From assembly GCA_965224095.1 (NCBI GenBank), contig OZ245039.1, positions 1,054,001 through 1,118,000 on the forward strand: 64,000 nucleotides of DNA. The letters are read 5' to 3'. Position 1 is the stretch's first letter; each line of letters begins with the position of its first letter. The notes under the pieces are model-generated. The model saw only the letters and a program-made list of their open reading frames with translations. It had not been told where the DNA came from and made no database searches. Source of the stretch: JBPEWY01 sp965224095. GTDB taxonomy: Bacteria > Bacteroidota > Bacteroidia > Flavobacteriales > Flavobacteriaceae. A program made the translations under genes and the position numbers. This document shows positions 8,456 to 17,238 of this stretch, in pieces.

Positions 8456-8773
8456 ATGTGTGTATTGTTTATCTCGCTGTTTTCTATGACTGTTAAAGTA
8501 GAGGATGCCATGTTACCCTGTTTGAACAAACAGTTATTAGGCATAGAATGTCCCGGGTGTGGAATTCAACGATCGGTAGCCCTGCTATTTAAGGGAGAGT
8601 TTATAGAAGCTTTTTATATGTACCCGGCTATATATACCCTGATTTTATTGTTCGCCTTTCTATTTGTCAACGCTTTTCAAAGTGTTAAATATGCCAATAA
8701 AATTATTATTGGATTAGCTATTACCAACATAGCCATTATACTGATTAATTATCTTTTAAAACTATATCATTAA
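8456..8773 (+). CDS. DUF2752 membrane protein
   Basis: A 105-residue membrane protein with the DUF2752 signature CPGCGIQRS at about residues 32-40, flanked by hydrophobic segments (about 1-12, 55-72 and 82-100). DUF2752 proteins are widespread and uncharacterised; the two cysteines could bind metal or be redox-active. The CCC-motif membrane gene starts 14 nt downstream, and these two families often sit together in Bacteroidetes. A -7-like TAACTTCG lies about 20 nt upstream. Confidence 0.85.
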   Translation: MCVLFISLFSMTVKVEDAMLPCLNKQLLGIECPGCGIQRSVALLFKGEFIEAFYMYPAIYTLILLFAFLFVNAFQSVKYANKIIIGLAITNIAIILINYLLKLYH

Positions 8774-8787
8774 ACCAAAAAAAAATT

Positions 8788-9123
8788 ATGGAACAACAAA
8801 AACTGCCGAATGTAACTACCTCACTGGTATTAGGGATTATATCGTTTATAGCCTGTTGTTGTAGTATGGGAATTGGAGGGTTATTATTATCCGGAATAGC
8901 TTTTATGCTTATCAGGAAGGATGAAAAAAAATATGCCGAAAATCCCGATTTATACAATAATTATCCACAACTAAAAACGGCTAAAACAGTTGCAATTATA
9001 GGTTTGGTACTGGGAGTTCTTGCCTTGTTATGGAGTATTTACTCAATTACTTCTATGGGTGGCTGGGATGCATATATGGAGAAAGTACAGGAAACCATTG
9101 AGCAATATCAGGGTCAGAACTAG
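8788..9123 (+). CDS. CCC-motif membrane protein
   Basis: A 111-residue protein with two hydrophobic hairpin regions (about 10-42 and 65-90). The first contains three consecutive cysteines in ISFIACCCSMGIGG, the mark of the CCC-motif family, related to DUF4190 membrane proteins. The segment between (RKDEKKYAENPDLYNNYPQLKTAK) is soluble and charged. It lies 14 nt behind the DUF2752 gene and ends at a strong terminator. Function unknown; the cysteine run inside a membrane segment suggests lipidation, metal binding or redox chemistry, which is inference. Confidence 0.83.
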   Translation: MEQQKLPNVTTSLVLGIISFIACCCSMGIGGLLLSGIAFMLIRKDEKKYAENPDLYNNYPQLKTAKTVAIIGLVLGVLALLWSIYSITSMGGWDAYMEKVQETIEQYQGQN

Positions 9124-9143
9124 TAAAAGTTTTATCCCAAAAT

Positions 9144-9178
9144 AAAAAACCGCAAATCGAAAAGATTTGCGGTTTTTT
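9144..9178. terminator. Bidirectional terminator
   Basis: A 15-bp perfect stem (AAAAAACCGCAAATC with GATTTGCGGTTTTTT) around a small A-rich loop, flanked by A and T runs. It serves the CCC-motif gene on the plus strand and the DUF5362 gene on the minus strand. Confidence 0.9.
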
Positions 9179-9197
9179 ATAAGGATTTATTAATTTG

Positions 9198-9656
9198 TTA
9201 GAATCCGCCGGAAGAGGCTGTGAAAATTCCTCCTGCAATTGCCACTACAAAAGCCAGAACGTACAGTGATAAAATTACGATCGTCAGGATTCCGATAAAC
9301 TTGTAATGCGATTTTAAAAAAGTTAATCCGTCATTAAGTTTAGAGGTATTATTATCCCGAATAGCCGCTTTTACGTTCGACGAAAACTTATACAAATAAA
9401 ACACGGGCATAAAATACAATCCCGCCATAAGTAAATAAATAATCGTTAATGTTGCCCCCGGTAAAATACCTCCGGTAGCGGAGGGAACAGCGCTAAAAAT
9501 AGTTCCTGCAAACAAGGCTATAATAACCATAAAACCTATTCCTACAAACCCGAGGATCGATAGAAAATAAGCCCATTTAGCTGTTTCCCTAAGCATATCA
9601 ATTCCGTAATCGGTGAGGTTAATTTCAAATTTCTGAAACGGTGATTTTTCTTCCAT
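9198..9656 (-). CDS. DUF5362 family membrane protein
   Basis: A 152-residue protein with three or four hydrophobic segments (about 28-55, 68-90 and 115-145) and a soluble N-terminus. The overall pattern (NLTDYGIDMLRETAKWAYFLSIL, then a YKFS loop before the last helices) matches the small DUF5362 membrane family. No catalytic residues are evident. It is transcribed toward the terminator at 9144-9178 and lies 30 nt downstream of rocD, so it may be read through from it. Confidence 0.78.
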   Translation of the reverse strand: MEEKSPFQKFEINLTDYGIDMLRETAKWAYFLSILGFVGIGFMVIIALFAGTIFSAVPSATGGILPGATLTIIYLLMAGLYFMPVFYLYKFSSNVKAAIRDNNTSKLNDGLTFLKSHYKFIGILTIVILSLYVLAFVVAIAGGIFTASSGGF

Positions 9657-9686
9657 AACAACATGTACGTTTGGGTTTATGAAAAT

Positions 9687-10934
9687 CTAACGTGCTTCAA
9701 ACCCGGAAATTGTACGCTTTATAATGTTTATACAATCCATTAATTCCGATTCGTTCATCACCAGAGGAGGCGCAAAACGAATAATATTACCGTGAGTGGG
9801 TTTAGCCAACAATCCATTATCTCTTAGTTTAATGCAAATATCCCAGGCCGTTGAACTATTCTCAGTATCATTAATAACAATGGCATTCAACAAACCCTTT
9901 CCGCGCACCAGTTTTACGGTATTACTCGTCTTTATAAAAGCTTCCATTTCACTTCTGAAAAGCTTTCCCAGGGCATTGGCATTTTCCGCCAGTTGTTCGT
10001 CCTTTACCACCTGAAGAGCCTCCATGGCAACCGCTGCGGCAATAGGATTTCCGCCAAATGTACTTCCGTGCTGACCCGGTTTAATAACATTCATAACCGC
10101 ATTATCTGCCAATACTGCACTAACCGGATAGGCTCCACCACTGAGCGCCTTACCAAGAATAAGGATATCGGGGCGGACATTTTCATGATCTACCGCCAGT
10201 AATTTCCCGGTTCGGGCAATTCCGGTTTGAATTTCATCGCCGATAAATAAAATGTTATTCGCTTCACATAGCGCTTTGGTTTTAGTAAGATAACCTTCCG
10301 AAGGCACATAAACCCCAGCCTCTCCCTGAATGGGCTCAACCAGAAATCCGGCAATATTTTTATTTTCTTTAATAACTTTTTCCAATGCTTCCACATCGTC
10401 ATAAGGTATTTTGATAAAACCAGGCGTATAAGGACCAAAGTTTTTTCGCGCGTCGGAATCATTCGAAAAAGAAATAATCGTTGTCGTCCGACCGTGAAAA
10501 TTATTTTCACAAACCACAATCTGCGCCTCCTGTTCCGCTATTCCTTTTTTTTCATAAGCCCATTTCCGGCAAATCTTGATAGCCGTTTCTACGGCTTCAG
10601 CTCCGGTATTCATGGGTAATAGTTTATCATATCCGAAATACTGCGTTGCAAACTCCTCATAGCGCCCCAGCATATCATTGTAAAATGCCCGGGAGGTAAG
10701 GGTAAGTTGTTTAGCCTGCGAGGTCATCGCACCAATAATCCTCGGGTGACAATGCCCCTGATTTACAGCGGAATAAGCTGATAAAAAGTCGTAATAACGT
10801 TTTCCTTCAATATCCCATACGTATACACCTTCTCCCCTGCTTAATACCACCGGAAGCGGATGATAATTATGGGCTCCATATTTATCTTCTAAAGCCATGG
10901 CGTCTTGTGACGTTATTTTTTCTAAAACTGCCAT
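9687..10934 (-). CDS. rocD: Ornithine--oxo-acid transaminase
   Basis: A 415-residue class-III aminotransferase that converts ornithine and 2-oxoglutarate to glutamate-semialdehyde and glutamate, joining arginine breakdown to proline and glutamate. Visible are EDKYGAHNYHPLPVVLSRGEG at the N-terminus, typical of ornithine transaminase; the cofactor loop MNTGAEAVETAIK near 105; the GDEIQTGIARTGK segment holding the cofactor Asp; and the Schiff-base lysine in LILGKALSGGAYPVSAV near 265. The length is normal. No other arginine-catabolic gene is beside it. Confidence 0.95.
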   Translation of the reverse strand: MAVLEKITSQDAMALEDKYGAHNYHPLPVVLSRGEGVYVWDIEGKRYYDFLSAYSAVNQGHCHPRIIGAMTSQAKQLTLTSRAFYNDMLGRYEEFATQYFGYDKLLPMNTGAEAVETAIKICRKWAYEKKGIAEQEAQIVVCENNFHGRTTTIISFSNDSDARKNFGPYTPGFIKIPYDDVEALEKVIKENKNIAGFLVEPIQGEAGVYVPSEGYLTKTKALCEANNILFIGDEIQTGIARTGKLLAVDHENVRPDILILGKALSGGAYPVSAVLADNAVMNVIKPGQHGSTFGGNPIAAAVAMEALQVVKDEQLAENANALGKLFRSEMEAFIKTSNTVKLVRGKGLLNAIVINDTENSSTAWDICIKLRDNGLLAKPTHGNIIRFAPPLVMNESELMDCINIIKRTISGFEAR

Positions 10935-11259
10935 AATTCTTATTTAAAAATGAAACTTCGGCTATTCCTTCTTAAAGAGGAGAGAAATCATCCTTTGTAG
11001 TGCTGCAAATTAGCAAATATTTTTTGGATTCTAAAGTACTTCCCATGAGTTAAAACCGGTCTTAATATCCTTAGCTGTCTCCCTCATTATTAGCTTCGGC
11101 AGATTTTGTTTGATGAATATCCGTTTTAAACCCGAAGCAACTACCCATTAATCCCATTTATTGGTATTTTATCGATCATTCCAATTATTAACACTTGTGC
11201 TTCTCTCAATGATTTCATAGGGATTATCTTACATTACTTTAAACAAAAACACACTATTT
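10935..11259. other. Intergenic region, 325 bp, no gene seen
   Basis: The space between divergent rocD and the mechanosensitive-channel gene. No reading frame with a coding look and no clear RNA fold was found. It must hold both promoters, but only imperfect -7 candidates are visible (for example AATATTTG on the minus strand near 11010). Confidence 0.5.
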
Positions 11260-11949
11260 ATGGATAAGATACTTGACTCATCAAAACTGTTCATGACCAA
11301 ATTATGGGACAGTATCGGCTATTTCATGACCGAAATAGGCCAGTTCATTCCAAAATTATTAGGAGCCTTACTCTTCTGGTTTGTTGGCCGATGGATTGCT
11401 AAACTTATCCGAAAATTTGTAATTAAGGGTGCTAAACTCATAAAACTGGATGAAGTGGCAGACCGTGTTGAGCTGGATAAAATGTTGGAGCAAATTGGTG
11501 TAAAGCACCATTTTTCATCTATTGTGGGGAACCTGATTTATTATGTCCTGCTTCTTGTTGTTTTGCTAACGGTTTTCGACATCTTAGGATTGGGTATCGC
11601 CCGTGAAATGTTTAATGAGGTACTGTTGTTTATCCCCGATATTTTTGTGGCTATCGTACTCTTTGTTTTTGGAATGTACATTGCCAATTTCGTTAAAAAA
11701 TTTATTACGGCGCGTCTTAAAAATATGAATATTGAGCAAGCGGGTGTTATTGGGTCTATCGCCAAATTCGGAATACTACTTATCGTATTTTCCATGATCC
11801 TTTCTCAACTCAATATTGGTAACGATTTGATTGCCAAACTCACTCAGTATCTGTTTGCCGCTATTTGTTTAGGGCTGGCAATAGCTATTGGCTTAGGCGG
11901 TAAAGACACTGCTAAAAATATTATAGATAAGTTATTTAACAACAAATAG
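11260..11949 (+). CDS. Small mechanosensitive-channel-like membrane protein
   Basis: A 229-residue protein with about five membrane segments. It carries the conserved TM-helix repeats found in CmpX and related MscS-superfamily proteins: the pattern IPKLLGALLFWFVGRWIAKLIRK appears near residue 30 and again as IPDIFVAIVLFVFGMYIANFVKK near 125. The C-terminal GLAIAIGLGGKDTAKNII resembles the pore-lining helix of MscS, but the beta-domain vestibule that normally follows is absent. It is therefore a membrane-only relative. Role in osmotic release is inferred from family. It stands alone between its leader and a strong terminator. Confidence 0.82.
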   Translation: MDKILDSSKLFMTKLWDSIGYFMTEIGQFIPKLLGALLFWFVGRWIAKLIRKFVIKGAKLIKLDEVADRVELDKMLEQIGVKHHFSSIVGNLIYYVLLLVVLLTVFDILGLGIAREMFNEVLLFIPDIFVAIVLFVFGMYIANFVKKFITARLKNMNIEQAGVIGSIAKFGILLIVFSMILSQLNIGNDLIAKLTQYLFAAICLGLAIAIGLGGKDTAKNIIDKLFNNK

Positions 11950-11972
11950 CTTATCGGCCGTGGTTGGTTAGT

Positions 11973-12003
11973 AAGACTGCTCCTTTTGGGAGCAGTCTTT
12001 TTA
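11973..12003 (+). terminator. Terminator of the channel gene
   Basis: AAGACTGCTCC and GGGAGCAGTCTT pair around a TTTT loop, followed by a T run. It lies 24 nt after the stop. Confidence 0.9.
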
Positions 12004-12021
12004 TACTATATACCGCCAAAA

Positions 12022-12411
12022 CTATATGTCATTCTGCTGATTGGCTAATGATGAGATTTGTATTTCAAGCCTTTTAATTTCTCTTAAAAGTGCATTCTTA
12101 TCCATTTGCATCCAGGCAAATAATTTAAGCATACTTACGGCCAGCAAACTCACAAACCCAATAGTTGCCCATTTTATGAGTTCATTGGTAACTTCCGTGT
12201 CAAAAAAACGAACGGCACTGTACACAAATACAGCGAAAAACAATATCATAACAATATTCATTATCCATAGTAACCAACTCAGTTTACCCTTATACAGACC
12301 CCATACCTGCTCCAGAAGTCCCTGCTCATCAAGCGAATCGTAAAATGCTGCTTCTTCTTTACTCAATGCTTCTTTAATTAATTCGTCTATTTTCTCTGTA
12401 TTCTTCTTCAT
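12022..12411 (-). CDS. DUF6768 membrane protein, possible anti-sigma partner
   Basis: A 129-residue protein. A soluble N-terminus (1-45, KIDELIKEALSKEEAAFYDSLDEQGLLEQVWGLYKG) is followed by two membrane helices (about 47-68 and 82-100) and a short coiled coil. It starts 2 nt after the stop of the ECF sigma gene, and such tightly coupled membrane proteins with cytoplasmic N-terminal helices are typical anti-sigma factors. It lacks the zinc motif HxxxCxxC of ZAS-type anti-sigma proteins. The anti-sigma role is inference from order and topology. Confidence 0.78.
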   Translation of the reverse strand: MKKNTEKIDELIKEALSKEEAAFYDSLDEQGLLEQVWGLYKGKLSWLLWIMNIVMILFFAVFVYSAVRFFDTEVTNELIKWATIGFVSLLAVSMLKLFAWMQMDKNALLREIKRLEIQISSLANQQNDI

Positions 12412-12413
12412 AA

Positions 12414-12983
12414 TTATTTTTTTTTCGTTTTAACTTTAACAATCTTTTTAAGTTTTTCTCTAGCATGAAACAACCGGGATTTAACCGTGCCAACAGTTAC
12501 TCCTGTAATTTTGCTTATTTGCTTAAGTGATAATTCCTCCATATAAAACAGGTTGAGTACCATTTGCTGATCAATTGGGAGGTTTTTAATTGCCTGCTGT
12601 ATCTCCTCTAGCTGTTTTTCCCGGGTGCTATATGCCTCTTGATCTACCAGTGTATCGCTCCATACCGCCGGTTCCCTGTATAAAGTGAGCTTTGTTTCCG
12701 GTTTGTGTTTTCTGAATTTATCCAGGGCTTTGTGGTTTACAATCGTCAGGGCCCAACCTCCAAAACTATTCGGATCTCTGAGGTCTGTTAACTTACTTAC
12801 AATCGTACTCCACGCGTCTTGTACAATATCCTGGGCCTGATCAACATTTTTTGTATGCCAGTAGGCCTGTTTACACAATCTGGTATGCCATCGTTTCACT
12901 AAAACGGCTAAGGCCTTTTTATTACCGGATTGATATTCCAGTACCAACAGAGCATCACTTATTTTTTGTGTTGATTTCTTCAT
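12414..12983 (-). CDS. ECF RNA polymerase sigma factor
   Basis: A 189-residue sigma-70 family member holding only regions 2 and 4. Region 2 spans about 25-95 (DIVQDAWSTIVSKLTDLRDPNSFGGWALTI, with the core-binding DxxQD helix). Region 4 spans about 125-180 (LPIDQQMVLNLFYMEELSLKQISKITGVTVGTVKSRLFHAREKL), which reads the -35 element. The ATG at 12983 is preferred; an in-frame GTG lies one codon upstream. It is co-transcribed with the DUF6768 gene 2 nt downstream, suggesting a sigma/anti-sigma pair sensing an envelope signal. Confidence 0.93.
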   Translation of the reverse strand: MKKSTQKISDALLVLEYQSGNKKALAVLVKRWHTRLCKQAYWHTKNVDQAQDIVQDAWSTIVSKLTDLRDPNSFGGWALTIVNHKALDKFRKHKPETKLTLYREPAVWSDTLVDQEAYSTREKQLEEIQQAIKNLPIDQQMVLNLFYMEELSLKQISKITGVTVGTVKSRLFHAREKLKKIVKVKTKKK

Positions 12984-13120
12984 CACTACCTTAAAGACGG
13001 AGTTATACGTAAAAGGTTCAATATTTTACTAACATAGCTGTATTTAAATATCCGGACAATGCATTGAAAAGTAAAAATTTATTACGCGCATCCTCTTTTT
13101 CTCATTCAAAAAAATCAACT

Positions 13121-13128
13121 TATTTTTG
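13121..13128 (+). promoter_or_regulatory. -7 box of rlmD, leaderless arrangement
   Basis: TATTTTTG at 13121-13128 is separated from the ATG (13134) by only 5 nt, so the transcript should start at about the start codon. Confidence 0.5.
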
Positions 13129-13133
13129 CCCTC

Positions 13134-14543
13134 ATGTCCAGACGTCATAAAAGTAAGGTTTTTGAGCAACTGACTGTAGTAGATGCAGGAGCAAAAGGAA
13201 AAGGTATAGCCAAAGCCCCGGATGGGAGGATTATATTCCTTAACCAGGTGGTGCCCGGAGATGTGGTGGATGTAAGTACTTTTAAAAAGAGGAAAAATTA
13301 TTATGAGGGTTCCGTTATTCGGTTTCATACATATTCTTCTAAACGCGAGGAGCCCGTATGCTCGCATTTCGGTATCTGCGGCGGGTGTAAATGGCAACAT
13401 ATGGGCTATAAACACCAGCTGTTTTACAAACAAAAAGAAGTGGTTAGTAATCTGGAGCGTCTGGGCGGATTTGACTTACCCGAAGTCATGCCCATCACAG
13501 GTTCTGAAAAGCAATATTGGTATCGGAATAAAATGGAGTTTTCATTTTCCGACAATCGCTGGATCACCACCGATGAAATGGCATCCGGAAAAGAAATTAC
13601 CGATCGGAATGCCCTGGGTTTTCATATTCCGGGAAAATGGGATAAAATACTGGATATCGAGAAATGTTACCTGCAGGGCGATCCGAGCAATGCCATTCGA
13701 CTGGCTGTCCGGAATATTGCCCTGACCCATCAGATTCCCTTTTTTAATACACGCCTTCAAACAGGATTACTAAGATCGTTAATGATCCGAACTGCTACCA
13801 CAGGCCAGGTAATGGTGGTTGTTCAGTTTAAAGAAGAACACGAAGAAAAACGTTGCTTGCTATTAGATACCTTGATATCCGATTTTCCTCAGCTTAATTC
13901 ACTTCAATATGTAATTAACACAAAGCAAAACGATACTATTTACGATCAGGATGTGATATGCTATTACGGAAAGGATTATATTGTGGAAGAAATGGAAGGG
14001 CTTCGTTTTAAAATCAATGCCAAGTCTTTTTATCAAACCAATCCGGAACAGGCCTATACCTTATATAAAATAACCAGAGATTTTGCCGGACTTACGGGAA
14101 AAGAACTGGTGTATGATTTATATACTGGAACGGGAACCATAGCCCAGTTTATTGCAAAAAAAGCAAAAAAGGTCATTGGTGTCGAAGCGGTTCCCGAAGC
14201 CATTGCCGATGCAAAGGAAAATGCCGGATTAAACGGAATAACGAATGTTGATTTTTTTGTGGGCGATATGAAAACTGTGTTTAATACGGAGTTTACAGAC
14301 CTCCATGGTATTCCCGATGTGGTAATTACCGATCCTCCGAGAGATGGTATGCATAAAGATGTGGTGGCACAGCTCCTGAAGCTCGGTGCAAAACGGATTG
14401 TATACGTAAGTTGCAATAGTGCAACTCAAGCCCGGGATCTTGCGCTTATGAAAGATCATTATAAAATTATGAAGGTACAACCGGTAGATATGTTTCCACA
14501 GACTCATCATGTAGAAAATGTTGTACTTTTGGAAAAGATCTAA
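13134..14543 (+). CDS. rlmD: 23S rRNA (uracil-C5)-methyltransferase
   Basis: A 469-residue RlmD/RumA-type enzyme that methylates a uracil (U1939 in E. coli numbering) of 23S rRNA using S-adenosylmethionine. An N-terminal TRAM domain (about 5-60) is followed by an Fe-S cluster motif CSHFGICGGCKWQHM (about 72-86), with a further Cys in EKCYLQ. The Rossmann methyltransferase domain is C-terminal: YDLYTGTGTIAQF binds cofactor, TDPPRDGM is the substrate motif, and the catalytic nucleophile is the Cys in VSCNSAT. It heads a conserved set with the DUF6452 and DUF6048 genes. Confidence 0.93.
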   Translation: MSRRHKSKVFEQLTVVDAGAKGKGIAKAPDGRIIFLNQVVPGDVVDVSTFKKRKNYYEGSVIRFHTYSSKREEPVCSHFGICGGCKWQHMGYKHQLFYKQKEVVSNLERLGGFDLPEVMPITGSEKQYWYRNKMEFSFSDNRWITTDEMASGKEITDRNALGFHIPGKWDKILDIEKCYLQGDPSNAIRLAVRNIALTHQIPFFNTRLQTGLLRSLMIRTATTGQVMVVVQFKEEHEEKRCLLLDTLISDFPQLNSLQYVINTKQNDTIYDQDVICYYGKDYIVEEMEGLRFKINAKSFYQTNPEQAYTLYKITRDFAGLTGKELVYDLYTGTGTIAQFIAKKAKKVIGVEAVPEAIADAKENAGLNGITNVDFFVGDMKTVFNTEFTDLHGIPDVVITDPPRDGMHKDVVAQLLKLGAKRIVYVSCNSATQARDLALMKDHYKIMKVQPVDMFPQTHHVENVVLLEKI

Positions 14544-14550
14544 ATCTAAT

Positions 14551-15057
14551 ATGCGAAATATTGTTCCCTCTCTTATCGGTTTCTTAATAATATCCCTGAG
14601 CTTTACAGCCTGTGAAAAAGATGATATCTGTGTGGATAATGATACGCCTGCTCTGGTTATTCGATTTTATGATGCAACCGATGAAACCTCGGTTAAACCG
14701 GTAACCAATTTGCGCATTACAGGTATTGGAGCAACTGCTCCTTTGAGTAATGCAGATCGTATTACTACAGATTCTGTTGTAATTCCTTTGAAATCATTTG
14801 ACAGTACCACGGGTTTCATTTTTACATTCGATTCGGCCGATGATGACAATAACATGGAAACAGGAAATTCAGATTCGGTTACATTTACGTATACAACGAG
14901 AGAAGTATTTGTATCCCGTGCCTGTGGATATATAACAAACTTCGAAGGGCTTAATGCCTCTTTTCAAGACGATGGAGATAACTGGATATCAAAAATAACG
15001 GTGGAAAGCACAGATATAACCAATGAAAATGCAGCTCATGTTAAAATATTTCACTAG
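14551..15057 (+). CDS. DUF6452 family lipoprotein
   Basis: A 168-residue lipoprotein. The signal peptide ends in a lipobox with C near residue 20 (SFTACEKDD), giving an acidic start to the mature protein. The rest is beta-rich, with the CDNDTPALVIRFYD-type start (here CVDNDTPALVIRFYD) that marks DUF6452. It begins 8 nt after rlmD and ends inside the next gene, so all three are one transcript. The ATG at 14551 is chosen because it opens the signal peptide; the frame is open 11 codons further upstream within rlmD. Function unknown; surface or periplasmic location inferred. Confidence 0.85.
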   Translation: MRNIVPSLIGFLIISLSFTACEKDDICVDNDTPALVIRFYDATDETSVKPVTNLRITGIGATAPLSNADRITTDSVVIPLKSFDSTTGFIFTFDSADDDNNMETGNSDSVTFTYTTREVFVSRACGYITNFEGLNASFQDDGDNWISKITVESTDITNENAAHVKIFH

Positions 15058-15763
15058 CCTGTTTATTTGCCTGGCTTGCTTTTCATTGTCAGCTCAGGAC
15101 ATCACTGAAAATGCCTCTCTTGATAGTGTGGCATACAAGCAAAAATACGGGCTTAGGCTGGGTGCCGATCTAAGCAGGCTTGTTCGTTCGTTTGTAAACG
15201 ATCATTACAAGGGTTTTGAGCTTGTTGGTGACTACCGTATTTCCAAACGTTTTTACCTGGCAGGAGAATTGGGTACGGAAGAAAGAACCACCGAAGAAGA
15301 TTTGTTTCGTTTTACCACGAAGGGCAGTTATTTCAGGGCTGGATTTGATTATAACACCTATGAAAATTGGTATGGTATGGAAAACAGTATCTACGGAGGA
15401 TTACGCCTGGGAGCTTCCACATTCAGCCAAAACCTTTTGGAGTACCAGGTATTTAACTCCAATCCGTATTGGAATGAAACAAATCAACAGGGAACCAATA
15501 CCAATGTATTGGGTGAACATTCCGGATTGAGTGCATTATGGCTGGAAATGGTGCTTGGTCTTAAAGCTGAATTGTTTAATAATTTATATGTTGGTGCCAG
15601 CATACGATTTAACTACCTTCTGAGCGATAAGGCCGCCGATAACTTCCCAAACCTCTGGATTCCAGGCTTCAATAAAGTAACGGACGATAGTAATTTTGGC
15701 GTTGGGTTTAACTATACCCTGTCTTATTTAATTCCTTTTTACAAAAAAGGAAATACCAAATAA
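15038..15763 (+). CDS. DUF6048 family outer-membrane-type protein
   Basis: A 241-residue exported protein with a signal peptide (ending SAQ) and an alternating beta-strand pattern ending in LSYLIPF, suggesting a small outer-membrane barrel. Regularly spaced strands such as YKGFELVGDYRI, FYLAGELG and YFRAGFDYN support this. It overlaps the DUF6452 gene by 20 bases (or 35 if the in-frame ATG at 15023 is used). Its constant pairing with DUF6452 suggests a lipoprotein-barrel partnership; that is inference. Confidence 0.83.
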   Translation: MLKYFTSLFICLACFSLSAQDITENASLDSVAYKQKYGLRLGADLSRLVRSFVNDHYKGFELVGDYRISKRFYLAGELGTEERTTEEDLFRFTTKGSYFRAGFDYNTYENWYGMENSIYGGLRLGASTFSQNLLEYQVFNSNPYWNETNQQGTNTNVLGEHSGLSALWLEMVLGLKAELFNNLYVGASIRFNYLLSDKAADNFPNLWIPGFNKVTDDSNFGVGFNYTLSYLIPFYKKGNTK

Positions 15764-15812
15764 AAATACTTAAAAGCTTATCAAGCCCTACATGTAATTC
15801 GGTATACCACAA

Positions 15813-16046
15813 CTAAATCTCTTTTACTCCTTTTAAAAAGATCCATTTCATCATTATTTTATAGCCTTTATCGGTTTTAACCGCTCCAAATTTTGGGGCT
15901 AATATACTAGCCAGCACTGCAGCTGCAAGCGCTTTGACGAGCCTTCCCGAATCTTCGAGAAAATATCCGCTAATCAATCGAAAAACTATAAATAAAACTG
16001 CAAACGATAAAAAATTAAGAAGGAATGTCTTGGTACTGGGTTTCAT
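15813..16046 (-). CDS. Small membrane protein downstream of the THUMP methyltransferase
   Basis: A 77-residue protein with two hydrophobic segments (about 8-28 and 38-52) and a basic C-terminus. The ATG at 16046 lies 11 nt after the stop of the methyltransferase gene; a GTG at 16058 overlapping that stop is also possible. Such short membrane genes behind RNA methyltransferases are common in the family, but I recognise no motif. Function unknown. Confidence 0.68.
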   Translation of the reverse strand: MKPSTKTFLLNFLSFAVLFIVFRLISGYFLEDSGRLVKALAAAVLASILAPKFGAVKTDKGYKIMMKWIFLKGVKEI

Positions 16047-16057
16047 TGCGTATCTCA

Positions 16058-17218
16058 CTAACGGTTTTTGTATTTTTCCTTTTTACTTCCCGCATAAATC
16101 TCAAATTTAACCAATTTGCTTTCCAGCTTGGCATTGAACAGTTTTATTTTTCGGGAAGGTCTTAATCCGACATGTTTTAACGCTTCCATATTGGAAGTAA
16201 TAAACCAGGCTTCGCTATGAGTATACGATTGTTTAAGCGTATCTCCAATTTGCTTGTAAAAACGCTCCATATCAATATTCAGTCGTTCTCCATAAGGCGG
16301 GTTGAAAACCATGTGTAATTTTCTATCTTGTTCTTTAACCGAATCGAAAAAATTTTGTTTGCGAATGCTAATATATTCGCTCAAATTGGCATTTTTAACA
16401 TTGTCTTTGGCTTTAAAAACTGCCGAAGGTGCTTTGTCAAAACCAACTATATTGAAATGAAATTCTCTGGTTTTATTCAAACTGCTTTCTATTATTTTTT
16501 CAAATAAATCGGCATCAAAATCGGCCCATTTTTCAAAGCCAAATTCTTTCCGGTTTATATTCACCGGAATATTGCATGCAATCATAGCCGCTTCAATGGG
16601 TATCGTACCGCTTCCGCACATAGGATCTAGGAAGTCTGATTGTCCTTCCCAACCGCTTAACAAAAGCATCCCCGCTGCCAGTACCTCATTAATGGGGGCA
16701 ATATTAGTAGCTAGTTTATAGCCTCGCTGGTGTAGTGATCTCCCCGAGCTGTCCAGAGACACGGTACATGTATTCCTTTGAATATGCAGATGTATTTTCA
16801 GGTCCGGAAATTTAATATCAACATTAGGGCGCTTTCCCTTTATGTTCCGAAACCTGTCGGCAATGGCATCCTTAGCTTTCAGGGCTATGTATTTAGAATG
16901 CGTAAATACTTCAGAAAACACAGTGGCATCAACAGCAAAGGTTTGATGCTCATTTAAATAATTCTCCCACGGCATTTGGTAAATAGCATCGTATAAATCG
17001 TTCTCACTACGAACGGAAAAGGACTCAATGGGTTTTAAAATCCTAATGGCCGTTCTAAGATTTAAGTTCGCCTTATACATAAAACCCGTATCACCCTTAA
17101 ACGATACACTTCGTACGCCTTTTTCTATATCCATAGCCCCTAGCTTACGGAGCTCCCGTTCCAGTACTTCTTCCAAGCCGAATAGCGTTTTAGCCACCAT
17201 TGTAAAATTATTCGCCAT
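16058..17218 (-). CDS. THUMP-domain RNA methyltransferase (RlmL type)
   Basis: A 386-residue enzyme with an N-terminal THUMP RNA-binding domain (about 5-160) and a UPF0020-type N2-guanine methyltransferase domain. It carries DPMCGSGTIPIEAAMIACNIP at about 200-220 and the catalytic NPPYGERL near 305. The family methylates guanines of 23S rRNA (G2445 in E. coli RlmL) or tRNA; the exact target here is inferred. Unlike E. coli RlmKL, the second (RlmK) methyltransferase half is absent. It diverges from a small-molecule methyltransferase with -7 boxes only 3 bp apart. Confidence 0.9.
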   Translation of the reverse strand: MANNFTMVAKTLFGLEEVLERELRKLGAMDIEKGVRSVSFKGDTGFMYKANLNLRTAIRILKPIESFSVRSENDLYDAIYQMPWENYLNEHQTFAVDATVFSEVFTHSKYIALKAKDAIADRFRNIKGKRPNVDIKFPDLKIHLHIQRNTCTVSLDSSGRSLHQRGYKLATNIAPINEVLAAGMLLLSGWEGQSDFLDPMCGSGTIPIEAAMIACNIPVNINRKEFGFEKWADFDADLFEKIIESSLNKTREFHFNIVGFDKAPSAVFKAKDNVKNANLSEYISIRKQNFFDSVKEQDRKLHMVFNPPYGERLNIDMERFYKQIGDTLKQSYTHSEAWFITSNMEALKHVGLRPSRKIKLFNAKLESKLVKFEIYAGSKKEKYKNR

Positions 17219-17238
17219 AAGTATCTTCTGTAAAGCGA

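Noticed and set aside
13044..13433. A 129-codon minus-strand frame over the rlmD start
   Set aside because: It is antisense to the clearly coding rlmD and lacks a promoter or family features.
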